A stretch of DNA of 64,000 bases from Acuticoccus sp963704595 (lineage in GTDB: Bacteria > Pseudomonadota > Alphaproteobacteria > Rhizobiales > Amorphaceae), in assembly GCA_963704595.1 (NCBI GenBank), contig OY969922.1:1550001-1614000 (forward strand). The letters run 5' to 3'. This document shows positions 37,801 through 47,246 of this stretch, piece after piece; within the stretch, counting starts at the first letter, position 1; every line of letters begins with the position of its first letter. A program made the translations under genes and the position numbers. The notes under the pieces are model-generated. The model had not been told where the DNA came from. It was given only the letters and a program-made list of their open reading frames with translations, and did no database searches.

Positions 37801-38821
37801 CATCACCTCCGCCGATACCGCGGCGGCCGATGCTGCGGTGATCTCGGCGCGGGTGCGCGGCGAACTCGACGGCATCTCGCGCGGCCTCGCCAGCGCCGAG
37901 GCGGCGCTTGCCGATGCGCGCACCTTCGCCGCCGAACTTCCGGCGATGGCCGAGAGCCTGAAGCCCGGCGTCGAGAATGTCGGCACGGTGCTGTCGTCGA
38001 TCGACCCGGCCGCGATCACCGCGATCATCGACAGCGTGCGCGGCGTCGCCGCCACGCTGGAGTCCTCGCGCGGTGACATCGAGACCGTCCTCAACACCGC
38101 GGGGAACGCCGCCCGTCAGGTCGAGAGCGTGACGAGCGCGGTTTCGGCCAAACTCGAGACGATCAATACCGCGATCGACAATGCCGGCGTGTTCGCCCGC
38201 AGCCTCGGCTCGGTCGGGCCGCAGATCGACACCATCGTCGAGAAGGCCGGCAATGCGGTGGACGCGGTGCGCGCCACGGTGGTCGCCATCAACACCGAGG
38301 CGATCAACTCCGTGGTCGAGAACGTCGACCGTGTCGCAACCGCGATCGGCTCGAGGGCCGGCGAGATCGGCGCCGCCATCGACAATGTGTCGGGCGCAGC
38401 CAAGGGGCTGTCGGAAGGTCTCGGCACGATCGGTGGCGACGACGGCACGCTCAAGCAGATCCTCGATCAGGCGAAGCGGATCGGCACCAACCTCGAGGCG
38501 GCTTCCAACCAGGTCACCGCGGTGGTGAGCCGCGCGGGCACGCTCCTCAACGGTCCGGTGCAGGGGCTGGTCACCGACGTGTCGAGCGCCGCCAGCAACG
38601 TGAGCGAAGTGGCTGCAGCATTTGCGTCACGCGCGGACGGAATCGCAGGGGGCCTGTCGCGGTTCAGCCAGGGCGGGCTTGACGATCTACGTGCTCTGCT
38701 CACACAAGGACGTAGTACTTTGTCAGCGATTGAGACAGCAGTGTCGAGTTTTGACCGTAATCCGAGCCGTGTGATCTTTGGCGGCTCCGACGGCCCGCAG
38801 TACAAGCCGCAACGTCGATGA
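34873..38821 (+). CDS. mlaD: giant MlaD-type MCE protein with long heptad-locked repeats (one-base insertion)
   Basis: Periplasmic substrate-binding subunit of the lipid transporter: one N-terminal membrane helix (residues 8-30), one MCE domain (about 38-115, with LSAGGAVLFNGIRVGEV and GLTGVAYISLTGG), then about 1200 residues of alanine-rich helix. After removing one C in 37140-37143 the protein is 1315 aa, several times a normal MlaD. Aligning a recurring 'AID-PxxIxxIV' anchor shows 12 units spaced 61, 61, 89, 96, 96, 89, 96, 96, 96, 96 and 96 residues. All spacings equal 5 modulo 7, so units differ by whole heptads. Probably a long coiled-coil needle or tube across the periplasm. Confidence 0.9.
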
Positions 38822-39405
38822 TCGCTCTGACCCGAATCCTTGCCATTGTCTTAATCGGCACGCTGGCCGCCTGCAGCGGCGGCGGCAATCAGGTCCAGGC
38901 GATCTACACGCTCAACGCGCTCGGCGAAGTGCCGGCCGCGGGCGGCACCTCGGCGCAGCTTCTGGTGCCGGAGCCGCGGGCGCTGGAATCGCTGTCGACA
39001 TCGAAGATACCGGTGAAGCCGACCGCGTCGACGCTGTCCTACTACCCGGCGGTGGCGCTGGAAGACGCGGCACCCAGGGTGATCCAGCGCGTCCTGCTCG
39101 ACTCGTTCCAGAACACAGGGCGCGTGAAGGCCGTCGGCCTGCCGGGGCAGAGCCTCCTCATCAACTACCAGGTCGTGACGGAAGTGCGCGCGTTCCAGGC
39201 GGAGACCTACGGCGTCGACAGCGCGCGGGTCGAGCTCAGCGCCAAGATCCTGAATGACAGCAACGGCCAGGTTGTCGCGGACCGGATCTTCACCAGCGTG
39301 GTGCCGATCTCCGGCGACGGGCCGGACGCTGCTGCCGAGGGCCTAAACCGCGCCACCCAGGCGATGGCGGCCGACATGGTGGCCTGGACGCTCAGCGTCA
39401 TCTGA
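38818..39405 (+). CDS. ABC-type transport auxiliary lipoprotein
   Basis: 195-aa lipoprotein with signal peptide and lipobox LAAC (cysteine near residue 19). It matches the family that accompanies MCE transporters (ABC_trans_aux/PqiC type): YTLNAL at the mature N-terminus, YYPAVALEDAAPRVIQRVLLD and INYQVVTEVRAFQAE. It probably sits in the outer membrane as the docking partner of the MlaD needle. The ATG overlaps the mlaD stop (ATGA), making it the last gene of mlaEFD-lipoprotein. Confidence 0.9.
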   Translation: MIALTRILAIVLIGTLAACSGGGNQVQAIYTLNALGEVPAAGGTSAQLLVPEPRALESLSTSKIPVKPTASTLSYYPAVALEDAAPRVIQRVLLDSFQNTGRVKAVGLPGQSLLINYQVVTEVRAFQAETYGVDSARVELSAKILNDSNGQVVADRIFTSVVPISGDGPDAAAEGLNRATQAMAADMVAWTLSVI

Positions 39406-39406
39406 A

Positions 39407-39462
39407 GGGTATCGGGCGCCTCAGGCGCCTCTGACGGGTATTGGGGCGCATCAGGCGCCCCA
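39407..39462. repeat. two tandem hairpin units between convergent genes
   Basis: GGGTATCGGGCGCCTCAGG (from 39407) recurs with small changes as GGGTATTGGGGCGCATCAGG (from 39436). Each copy contains its own hairpin (GGCGCC-TCA-GGCGCC; TGGGGCGC-ATCAG-GCGCCCCA). The second overlaps the 3' end of the dipeptidase gene. Likely a bidirectional termination zone that arose by local duplication. Confidence 0.55.
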
Positions 39463-40506
39463 GGTGCGTTCCAGCACACCGATCCAGTTTTCATGGCAGA
39501 GCTTGGCGATCAGCGCCTCGCCGTAGCCGCGGTCGATCATTGCCTGCCGCAGCCGCGGCAGGTTCTCGACGCCCGCGATGTCGGCCGGCACGACGGCGCC
39601 GTCATAGTCCGAGCCGAAGCCGACGCCGTCCTCGCCCAGCCGCTCGATCAGGTAGTCCGCGTGGTCGAGCACGCGCGACAGCGGCACGTCGGGCGTCATC
39701 CGCCCGTCCTCGCGCAGGAACGCCGCGGCGAAGTTGATTCCGACCAGCCCGCCCGATTCGGCGATCGCGGCGAGCTGTCTGTCGGTGAGGTTGCGCGTCG
39801 TCTCGCACAGCGCGTGCGCGTTGGAGTGGCTTGCGACGAGCGGCGCCTTCGAAATCCGCGCAACGTCCCAGAAGCCGGCCTCGGTGAGGTGCGAGAGGTC
39901 GACCACGATGCGCCGCTCGTTGCAGCGCTCGATGAGGCGGATGCCGGCTGGCGTCAGGCCGGGGCCGGTGTCGGGCGAGGAGGGGAAGCGGAACGGGACG
40001 CCGTGGCCGAACCGGTTGGGGCGCGACCAGACGGGGCCGAGCGAGCGCAGGCCGGCCGCATAGAGCACGTCGAGCGTATCGAGGTTCTCGTCGATCGCCT
40101 CGGCGCCCTCCATGTGGAGGACGGCGGCCATGATCCCGTCCGCCATCGCGGCGCGGATGTCGGTGGCGGTGCGGCAGATCCTGAGGTGGCCGGCGCGTTC
40201 GAGGTCGATGAGGATCGCGATCTGCGCCAGCGCGACGGGGAGGGCGTCGGTGCGTGGCACCTCGTCGGGCAGCGGCACGTCGAACCGCGAGGAGGCCATG
40301 GCGCCGAAGTCGACGCCCTTCATCAGCGCGGAGGGGATCCACACCGCGAACAGGCCACCCGCGAAGCCGCCGGCGTTCGCCCGCGCAACGTCGATCGCGG
40401 CGCCGGGATTGTGGGCGAAGGCCTTGCGGTCACCATCGGTGAAGAGCTTGGCGAGCTGGTCGTTGTGACCGTCGAAGATGAGCGGCGTTGCGGAGGCGGT
40501 GGTCAT
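39451..40506 (-). CDS. membrane dipeptidase (peptidase M19)
   Basis: Zinc dipeptidase of the renal-dipeptidase family, acting on dipeptides including those with D-residues. Metal-binding landmarks: FDGHNDQL at the N-terminus, LHMEGAEAID near residue 130, VVDLSHLTEAGFWDV near residue 225, VASHSNAHALC near residue 250, and VGFGSDYDGA near residue 310. 351 aa from the ATG at 40506 (MTTASATPL). It follows the PlsC-like gene by ten bases, and both lie downstream of the liv importer on the same strand, suggesting peptide or amino acid scavenging. Confidence 0.92.
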   Translation of the reverse strand: MTTASATPLIFDGHNDQLAKLFTDGDRKAFAHNPGAAIDVARANAGGFAGGLFAVWIPSALMKGVDFGAMASSRFDVPLPDEVPRTDALPVALAQIAILIDLERAGHLRICRTATDIRAAMADGIMAAVLHMEGAEAIDENLDTLDVLYAAGLRSLGPVWSRPNRFGHGVPFRFPSSPDTGPGLTPAGIRLIERCNERRIVVDLSHLTEAGFWDVARISKAPLVASHSNAHALCETTRNLTDRQLAAIAESGGLVGINFAAAFLREDGRMTPDVPLSRVLDHADYLIERLGEDGVGFGSDYDGAVVPADIAGVENLPRLRQAMIDRGYGEALIAKLCHENWIGVLERTWGA

Positions 40507-40516
40507 CGCGGTGAGA

Positions 40517-41602
40517 TCAGGCGACTGCTTCGAGGTGCGGATAGACCTTGAGGAGGGTCGGGATGCGCGAGGAGCCGAACCCGTCCGACAGCCAGCGGCA
40601 GAGGCGGTAGACGAAGCCGCCGGTCCGTTCGGCATCGCCCGCGCCGGGCACGCTCGCGAGGTGCAGGAACTTGCGGCCTTCTTCGGTCAGCATCTCCGGC
40701 GGGGTGCTGAAGAGGCCGTCGCACAGGATCGCCTTGGTAAGGCCCATCCCGGCGTTGGTTGCGAGCCAGCGAACCCGGTCCTCCCGCGTCCTCGCGCTCT
40801 CGAAGTGGTCTTCGGGGCGGGGGGTCATCAGCTCGTTGATGGCGTCGGCCACCACGGTGCGCTGCGCGACGCGAGACAGGCCCTTGAGGTCGGACGGTTC
40901 GATCGACTGGCCGGTGACGAAGTAGAGTGGGGCGAGGTTCTTGGACCACATCAGCCGGCCCTCGTTCTCGTCCGGCAGGCCCCAGTTGAAGCGGGCGGGG
41001 GTGATCGGAATGTCGTTTTCGAGCGCAAGGTCGAGGAACGGGGCGCCGATGCTGCGCATCTCCTGCCCCTCGTGCCGGTCGGTCTCGCCGTGGACGCAGA
41101 CGCAGGCGAACGAGTGGACCTCCTCGTTCAGCCGGCGGCCGATGGCGCGGGCGACGCCGACCACGTCGCGCGGCTCCTGCTGGTTGACCATGCGCTGGCG
41201 CACGGTGGTCGCCACGGTGCGCTCCGGCCCGTCCGGGTAGGTGTAGAGGGCGCGGTTGATCTGGCTGGAATCGAGGTCGTAGTGCGCGTCCCACGTCACG
41301 ATGTCGCAAAGCTGCTGGCTGAGGCCGGCCATCATTGCGGCGAAATACCCCACGTCGCTCGCCACCTGATGGTTGGACGCGAACAGGCGGGGACCTGCGG
41401 CAAGCGCCGCGCGGACCTCGCAGCCGACCATGAAGTCCCGCAGCATGGCGCGCACGAGGTCGCGGCGGAGATCCTCCGTGGGGCAGACCCAGCGGCAGGC
41501 GGCTTCAATGGCGTCGGCCCCGTAGACACCCGGCGCCACGAGCTTGCCTTCGGTGTGCAGCGGGGTCTGACCGTCGGAAACGGCGGTGTTGGTCTGACGC
41601 AT
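40517..41602 (-). CDS. uncharacterised protein with PlsC-like acyltransferase motifs
   Basis: 361 aa, family not recognised with certainty. The centre has the pattern of the glycerolipid acyltransferase fold: ASNHQVASD gives an H-x4-D pair (H78, D83), VHGETDR (170-176) sits where the EGTR motif is expected, and NDIPITPARF (196-205) resembles the hydrophobic VPIVPV motif. The spacing is in the family's range. There is no signal peptide or clear membrane helix. It is coupled to a dipeptidase gene. It may be a divergent acyltransferase using a soluble acceptor, but no function is proven. Confidence 0.7.
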   Translation of the reverse strand: MRQTNTAVSDGQTPLHTEGKLVAPGVYGADAIEAACRWVCPTEDLRRDLVRAMLRDFMVGCEVRAALAAGPRLFASNHQVASDVGYFAAMMAGLSQQLCDIVTWDAHYDLDSSQINRALYTYPDGPERTVATTVRQRMVNQQEPRDVVGVARAIGRRLNEEVHSFACVCVHGETDRHEGQEMRSIGAPFLDLALENDIPITPARFNWGLPDENEGRLMWSKNLAPLYFVTGQSIEPSDLKGLSRVAQRTVVADAINELMTPRPEDHFESARTREDRVRWLATNAGMGLTKAILCDGLFSTPPEMLTEEGRKFLHLASVPGAGDAERTGGFVYRLCRWLSDGFGSSRIPTLLKVYPHLEAVA

Positions 41603-41726
41603 CGCGCCGGCTACTCCTGTGGGTCACAGGGACAGCCTGCGACGATCAAGGCGCCACAGTCGCACGGTCAAACGCCAAAGAAAACGGCCCCGGACGGTCC
41701 AGCGACATACGATTGTAATGTGGCAA

Positions 41727-41748
41727 CGGTCCGGCAACGGCCGGACCG
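41727..41748. terminator. hairpin downstream of the liv operon
   Basis: CGGTCCGGC-AACG-GCCGGACCG is a perfect 9-bp stem in the 159-base gap between livF and the PlsC-like gene. No T-run follows on either strand, so termination would be weak or Rho-dependent. Confidence 0.4.
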
Positions 41749-41761
41749 CTCTCGGGAGGCC

Positions 41762-42513
<752 letters not shown>

Positions 42514-42514
<1 letters not shown>

Positions 42515-43276
42515 CAGTGAGCTCCTCCGAGATAGGCTTCCTGCACCTTGGGGTTGGCGCGCACCTCGTCGGGCGTGCCCTCCGCAATGATCTTGCCCTG
42601 CGCCAGTACCGACACCTTGTCGGCCAGCGAGAACACAACGTGCATGTCGTGCTCGATGATGACCTTGGTCATCCCGCGCGCCTTGATGCGCTTGCAGAAG
42701 GTCGATGGTGCGGTTGGTGTCGAGCCGGCTCATGCCGGCGGTCGGCTCGTCGAGGAGCAGGAGCTTCGGTTTCTGGACGAGGCACATGGCAAGCTCCAGC
42801 CGCCGCTTGTCGCCGCGGGAGAGGGCGCTGGCGTCCTCGTGCCGCTTGTCGGCGAGGCCGAGGTCGGCCAGCGTTTCCTCCGCGGCGTTGCGGATGTCCC
42901 GGTCCGAATCGAGGCTGGAGAAGATGTTCATCCGCAGCGGGCCGTCGCGCTTGGAGAAGGCCGGGGCCATCACGTTCTGCAGGACGGTGAGGTCGGCGAA
43001 GATCTCCGGCGTCTGGAACACGCGGGCGATGCCGAGCTGGTTGATCTGGTAGGGCGTCTTGCCGGTGATCACGTCACCGTCGAACACGACGGCGCCGCGG
43101 TCGGGCGCAAGGCGGCCGACGCACACGTTGAGGAGGGTGGACTTGCCGGCGCCGTTCGGCCCGATGATCGCGTGGGTCTTGCCCTCCTCGATCTCGAGGT
43201 CGATGTCGGTCAGCGCCTTGAGGCCTGCGAACGACTTCTGCACGTCGGCGACGTGGAGTACGCGGTTGGCGACCAT
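42514..43276 (-). CDS. livG: branched-chain amino acid-type ABC transporter ATPase LivG (one-base insertion)
   Basis: First ATPase of the importer. Walker A GPNGAGKST near residue 39, Walker B LLLLDEPTAGM near residue 168. The signature is ALSRGDKRRLE, an LSxGx variant like those in urea-type importers. The frame breaks after RTIDLL; removing the base at 42694 restores LKRIKARGMTKVIIEHDM with the H-loop and a normal end (VQEAYLGGAH). Repaired length is 253 aa. Three bases separate it from livM. Confidence 0.9.
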
Positions 43277-43279
43277 CGC

Positions 43280-44500
43280 TCAGCCCTCCTTCTTGGTGCG
43301 GAAGATCCGGCCGATGCGGCGGAAGCCCTCGATCAGCCCGCCCGGCAGGAAGCACACAACGAGCACGAACATGATGCCGAGCGTCAGGCTCCAGCCCTCG
43401 CCCACGAACGGCGAGATGACGTCGACCACGTAGGTGCGCGCGCCTTCGGGGATGAACGAGAAGATGCCCATCAGCGTGGTGTCGCCGAGCGAGGAGAAGA
43501 TGTTCTCGAAGTACTTGATGAGAACCGCGCCGAGCACCGGGCCGATGAGCGTGCCGGCACCGCCGAGGATGGTCATCAGGACGACTTCGCCCGATGCCGT
43601 CCACTGCATCCGCTCCGCGCCCGCCAGGGGGTCGACCATGGCGAGGAGGCCGCCCGCGAGCCCGGCGAACATGCCCGAGATCACGAACGCGATCAGGGTG
43701 TAGGGCCGGGTGTTGAAGCCGACGTAGTTCATCCGGACCTGGTTGGACTTGATGCCGCGCAGCATCATTCCGAATGGTGAGCGGCTGATCCGAAGCGCGA
43801 CGATGAAGGCGATGATGAGGAAGATCGCGCAGGCGTAGAAGCCGGCCATTCCCGTCATCGTGATGCCGAAGAATTCGGCCCGCGGGACCGCTACGTCAGT
43901 CGGACCGAAGGCGGCGTCGAGGTAGCGCGGATCGGTGCGCAGGACGCGTAGCCCGGTCTCGCCGTTGGTGATCGGCGTCAGCACCGAATAGGCCATGTTG
44001 TAGCACATCTGCGCGAACGCCAGCGTCAGGATCGAGAAGTAGATCCCCGAGCGGCGCAGCGAGACGAAGCCGATGGCGAGCGCCAGGATGCCCGACATGG
44101 TGACCGCCATGATCAGCGCCGGCACGATGTTGACCGAGAACAGCTTGAACGACCAGACCGCCGCGTAGGACCCGACGCCGAGGAAGGCTGCGTGCCCGAA
44201 CGAGAGGTAGCCGGTTAGCCCGAACAGGATGTTGAAGCCGATCGCGAAGATTCCGTAGATCGCGAAACGCTGCATCAGGTCCGGGTAGGCGGCGCCGAAG
44301 GGCTGCAGCCAGATCGGCATGGTGATCACCGCCGCCGCGAACAGGACGGTCATCAGGAGGTCGCGCCGCATGGGCCAGAGCGGCTCCATTTCGGGCGCGC
44401 GGGGCGGCAGCGTGGAGGTCTTCTCCGTGCTGTCCCGGTGGTGGGCCGAGTGCCCGGCGGTGGTGTCTTCGGTCATTGGCTTGTTGGGTGTGGTGTCCAT
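43280..44500 (-). CDS. livM: branched-chain amino acid-type ABC permease LivM
   Basis: Inner membrane permease with about ten helices, 406 aa. Family stretches: YGIFAIGFNILFGLTGYLSFGHAAF near residue 85, and SPFGMMLRGIKSNQVRMNYVG near residue 240 with the coupling helix contact. The first 45 residues are hydrophilic and likely cytoplasmic. Four bases separate it from livH. The solute is not determined. Confidence 0.93.
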   Translation of the reverse strand: MDTTPNKPMTEDTTAGHSAHHRDSTEKTSTLPPRAPEMEPLWPMRRDLLMTVLFAAAVITMPIWLQPFGAAYPDLMQRFAIYGIFAIGFNILFGLTGYLSFGHAAFLGVGSYAAVWSFKLFSVNIVPALIMAVTMSGILALAIGFVSLRRSGIYFSILTLAFAQMCYNMAYSVLTPITNGETGLRVLRTDPRYLDAAFGPTDVAVPRAEFFGITMTGMAGFYACAIFLIIAFIVALRISRSPFGMMLRGIKSNQVRMNYVGFNTRPYTLIAFVISGMFAGLAGGLLAMVDPLAGAERMQWTASGEVVLMTILGGAGTLIGPVLGAVLIKYFENIFSSLGDTTLMGIFSFIPEGARTYVVDVISPFVGEGWSLTLGIMFVLVVCFLPGGLIEGFRRIGRIFRTKKEG

Positions 44501-44504
44501 GGGA

Positions 44505-45521
44505 TCAGGCCTCCATCACGCCTTTGCGGCCGAGCAGGCCTCGGGGCCGGGCGAGCAGGACGACCACCGCGACGAGGTAGATGATGATCTGGTCGATGCC
44601 CGGGATGATGTCCTTCACCTCGTTGAGCGAAGCGAACGACTGCAGGATGCCGAGGAGGAAGCCGGCCGCGACCGCCCCCGGCAGCGAACCCATGCCGCCG
44701 ACGACGACGACCACGAAGGAGAGGACGAGGAAGTCCATGCCCATGTGGTAGTTCGGCGGAACGATGGGTGTGTAGAGCGCGCCCGCGACGCCGGCGGCGA
44801 CGGCCGCGATGCCGAACACGATGGTGAAGCGGCGCTGGATGTTGATGCCGAGGAGCTGGACCGTCTCGCGGTCGGCCATCCCGGCGCGCACCACCATGCC
44901 GTAGGTGGTGAGGTTGAGGAACGCGAACACCGCGCCGATGATGACGGCGGCGGACGCGAGATAGATGAGCCGCCACCACGGGTAGGAGAGGTTGCCCGAC
45001 AGCCCGAACCACGCGCCGATGTCGGCCGAGCCCTGGACGATCTCGGGCGCCTGGATCGGGATCGGGTTGGCGCCGAAGAACGCCTTGATGAGCTCCTGCG
45101 CGACGATCGCGATGCCGAAGGTGACGAGGATCTGCTCGGCGTGGGAGCGCTTGTAGAAGAAGCGGATCAGCCCGCGCTCGAAGATCACACCCACAAGGAG
45201 CATGAACGGAATGGTGACGAGGACGGAGAGCGGCACCACCCAGTCGATGATCGTGGCGCCGGTGTCGCCGAACCATGTGACGAGGTAGGGGACTTCCTTG
45301 TAGGCCTCGAAGAAGGTGATGGATTCGTCGCGCACCCGCGTCGACATCGTCAGCGCCGCCTGCAGCGAGACCGCGCAGAAGGCGCCCAGCATGAACAGCG
45401 CGCCGTGGGCGAAGTTCACCACGCCGAGGGTGCCGAAGGTTAGCGTCAGGCCGAGGGCGATCAGCGCGTAGGCACCGCCTTTGTCGAGCCCGTTCAGGAC
45501 CTGCAGGATTAGACCGTCCAT
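44505..45521 (-). CDS. livH: branched-chain amino acid-type ABC permease LivH
   Basis: Partner permease, 338 aa, somewhat longer than the usual 290-310 because of an extra hydrophilic stretch (residues about 45-80) after the second helix. Conserved parts: GGAYALIALGLTLTFGTLG at the N-terminus, and GMGSLPGAVAAGFLLGILQ near residue 280. The ATG at 45521 has GAGAGAGG four bases upstream. The 170-base gap to livK is GC-rich with several short palindromes and no gene that I can see. Confidence 0.93.
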   Translation of the reverse strand: MDGLILQVLNGLDKGGAYALIALGLTLTFGTLGVVNFAHGALFMLGAFCAVSLQAALTMSTRVRDESITFFEAYKEVPYLVTWFGDTGATIIDWVVPLSVLVTIPFMLLVGVIFERGLIRFFYKRSHAEQILVTFGIAIVAQELIKAFFGANPIPIQAPEIVQGSADIGAWFGLSGNLSYPWWRLIYLASAAVIIGAVFAFLNLTTYGMVVRAGMADRETVQLLGINIQRRFTIVFGIAAVAAGVAGALYTPIVPPNYHMGMDFLVLSFVVVVVGGMGSLPGAVAAGFLLGILQSFASLNEVKDIIPGIDQIIIYLVAVVVLLARPRGLLGRKGVMEA

Positions 45522-45691
45522 CGAACCTCTCTCATGTCGCACATGGTCAAGCACCGCGGCAGGGGTGGCCGCGGTGCCCGAAACGAAAGTTGTCTAGGTG
45601 GCCGGCCGGACCGGCCGAAGCGGGCGCCTGCGCCGATGCGCGGGGGGCGCCCCGATTGGCGCCGCGGATGCCGCGGTGCCGCTTCGATGGA

Positions 45692-47047
45692 TCAGGCCGC
45701 GCAGCCTGCCACTTCGTACGGGCCAAGCTCGCCGCCGAAGATCGAGGGATCGTAGTCGGTCTGCTCGCGGCTGACGGTCTTGTAGATCGGCAGAAGGTCG
45801 AATTCCGACGTGGCGTTCGGGTTGCCCTGAACGACGTAGCACTCCTTCATGCACTGGTGGTCGGCGCCGCGGTAGAGCGTCGGACCATTGCCCATGCCGT
45901 CGAACTCGAAGTCTTCCAGCGCCTTGATGACCTCGGGCGGATAGAAGGTCCCGGCGCGGTTGACCGCGTCCGCATAGAGGAGGGTCTGCACGTAGCAGGT
46001 GTGGGCAGCCTGCGAGGGCGGACGGCCATACTCCTGCCCGAACGACTTGGCGAACGCCTTGGTGCCTTCGTCTTCCAGCATCCACGACCAGTTGGAGGTG
46101 CCGAAGATGCCGGAGACCGCAGAGCCGGCGCCCTGCGCCATCAGCTCGGAGAACAGCGGCACGACGACCTCGAACTGCTTTCCGTTGACCTGCTTGTCGC
46201 GCATTCCGAACTGCACAGCCTGGGTCAGCGAGTTGACCATGTCGCCACCGTAGTGGTTCAGGATCAGGACGTCGGCGCCGGAGTTCAGCACCGGGGTGAG
46301 GTACTGCGAGAAGTCGCCCGCGCCGAGCGGGGTGCGCACGGTCTCGACCGTTTCCCAGCCCTGTGCCTCGGTGGCGTTCTTGATCGATTCTTCCTGCGTC
46401 CAGCCCCAGGTGTAGTCGGCGGTGAGGTGGTAGGCGCGGCGGTCCTTGCCGTAGGCGTCGGCGATGACCGAGCCCAGCGCCTGGCCGGACTGGTAGGCGT
46501 TGAAGAAGTGGCGGAAGCCGTAGCGCCGCTTGTCCTTGCCGGTGGTGTCGTTGGAGTGGGTGAGGCCCGCCATGAAGACGATGCCCATTTCCTGGCAGAG
46601 CGACTGCACGGCCACCGCGACGCCGGAGGACGAGCCGCCGGTGATGATGATGGCGCCGTCCTTCTCGATCATCCGCTTGGCGGAGGCGCGGGCGGCGTCC
46701 GACTTGGTCTGCGTGTCGCCGGTCACGAACGCGACCTTCTTGCCCAGGATGCCGTCACCCTTCAGCGTGGTGGGCTGCATGGTGTTCATCATGCCGCCGT
46801 CGCCCTCGCCGTTGAGGTGCTTCACGGCAAGCTCGTAGGCGCGCAGCTCGTCCTTGCCTTCTTCGGCGTAGGGGCCGGTCTGGGGCACGTTGAAGCCGAG
46901 GGTGACGGTGTCGCCGGTCGGCATGTTGCAGAACTTGTCCTGCGCCCAGGCGTTGCGGACGAAGAATGTCGGCGTCGACAGCGCCGCACCCGCGAGTGCG
47001 GTCGTCTTCAGAAATCCGCGGCGTGATGGACGAATAATCCGATCCAT
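45692..47047 (-). CDS. livK: ABC transporter substrate-binding protein, Tat-exported
   Basis: Periplasmic binding protein of the type I fold for the liv importer, 451 aa. It begins with a twin-arginine signal (PSRRGFLKTTALAGAAL), so it should be exported folded. Mature landmarks: LGFNVPQTGPYAEEGKDELR, IITGGSSSGVAVAV, and DYTWGWTQEESIKNA. The form resembles amide/urea-type binding proteins as much as LivK, so the ligand is open. GGGAGG lies before the ATG at 47047. It is divergent from the signalling operon across a 199-base region. Confidence 0.9.
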   Translation of the reverse strand: MDRIIRPSRRGFLKTTALAGAALSTPTFFVRNAWAQDKFCNMPTGDTVTLGFNVPQTGPYAEEGKDELRAYELAVKHLNGEGDGGMMNTMQPTTLKGDGILGKKVAFVTGDTQTKSDAARASAKRMIEKDGAIIITGGSSSGVAVAVQSLCQEMGIVFMAGLTHSNDTTGKDKRRYGFRHFFNAYQSGQALGSVIADAYGKDRRAYHLTADYTWGWTQEESIKNATEAQGWETVETVRTPLGAGDFSQYLTPVLNSGADVLILNHYGGDMVNSLTQAVQFGMRDKQVNGKQFEVVVPLFSELMAQGAGSAVSGIFGTSNWSWMLEDEGTKAFAKSFGQEYGRPPSQAAHTCYVQTLLYADAVNRAGTFYPPEVIKALEDFEFDGMGNGPTLYRGADHQCMKECYVVQGNPNATSEFDLLPIYKTVSREQTDYDPSIFGGELGPYEVAGCAA

Positions 47048-47157
47048 ATCGTTCCTCCCAAGTGGCGCGGAGTTCATTTGCCGACTCCGCTCATCAATTG
47101 CGGTGTAAATCAGGCGTTGTCGTGTGAACAAGGCGGCACATCGCGCTTGTCACACTC

Positions 47158-47197
47158 TTGTAAAGTTGCGTCCGGGAGTGCTGTATAGTTTGTAAAG
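47158..47197. promoter_or_regulatory. direct repeat TTGTAAAG x2, 32 bases apart
   Basis: TTGTAAAG occurs at 47158-47165 and 47190-47197, a spacing of 32 bases or about three helical turns, so both copies face the same side of DNA. They lie in the divergent livK/scfR-like intergenic region, 50 bases from the regulator start. A candidate operator for that regulator or for sigma factor contacts; unproven. Confidence 0.4.
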
Positions 47198-47246
47198 ACG
47201 ATAACGGGGCGCCGGCTACAGAACTGGCGCCGGGGGAGACAGGGGT

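Noticed and set aside
34741..38097. A 1118-residue antisense frame opposite mlaD
   Set aside because: Low-complexity shadow of the alanine-rich repeats at high GC, with no family motifs. The sense strand has the MCE domain and a regular repeat.
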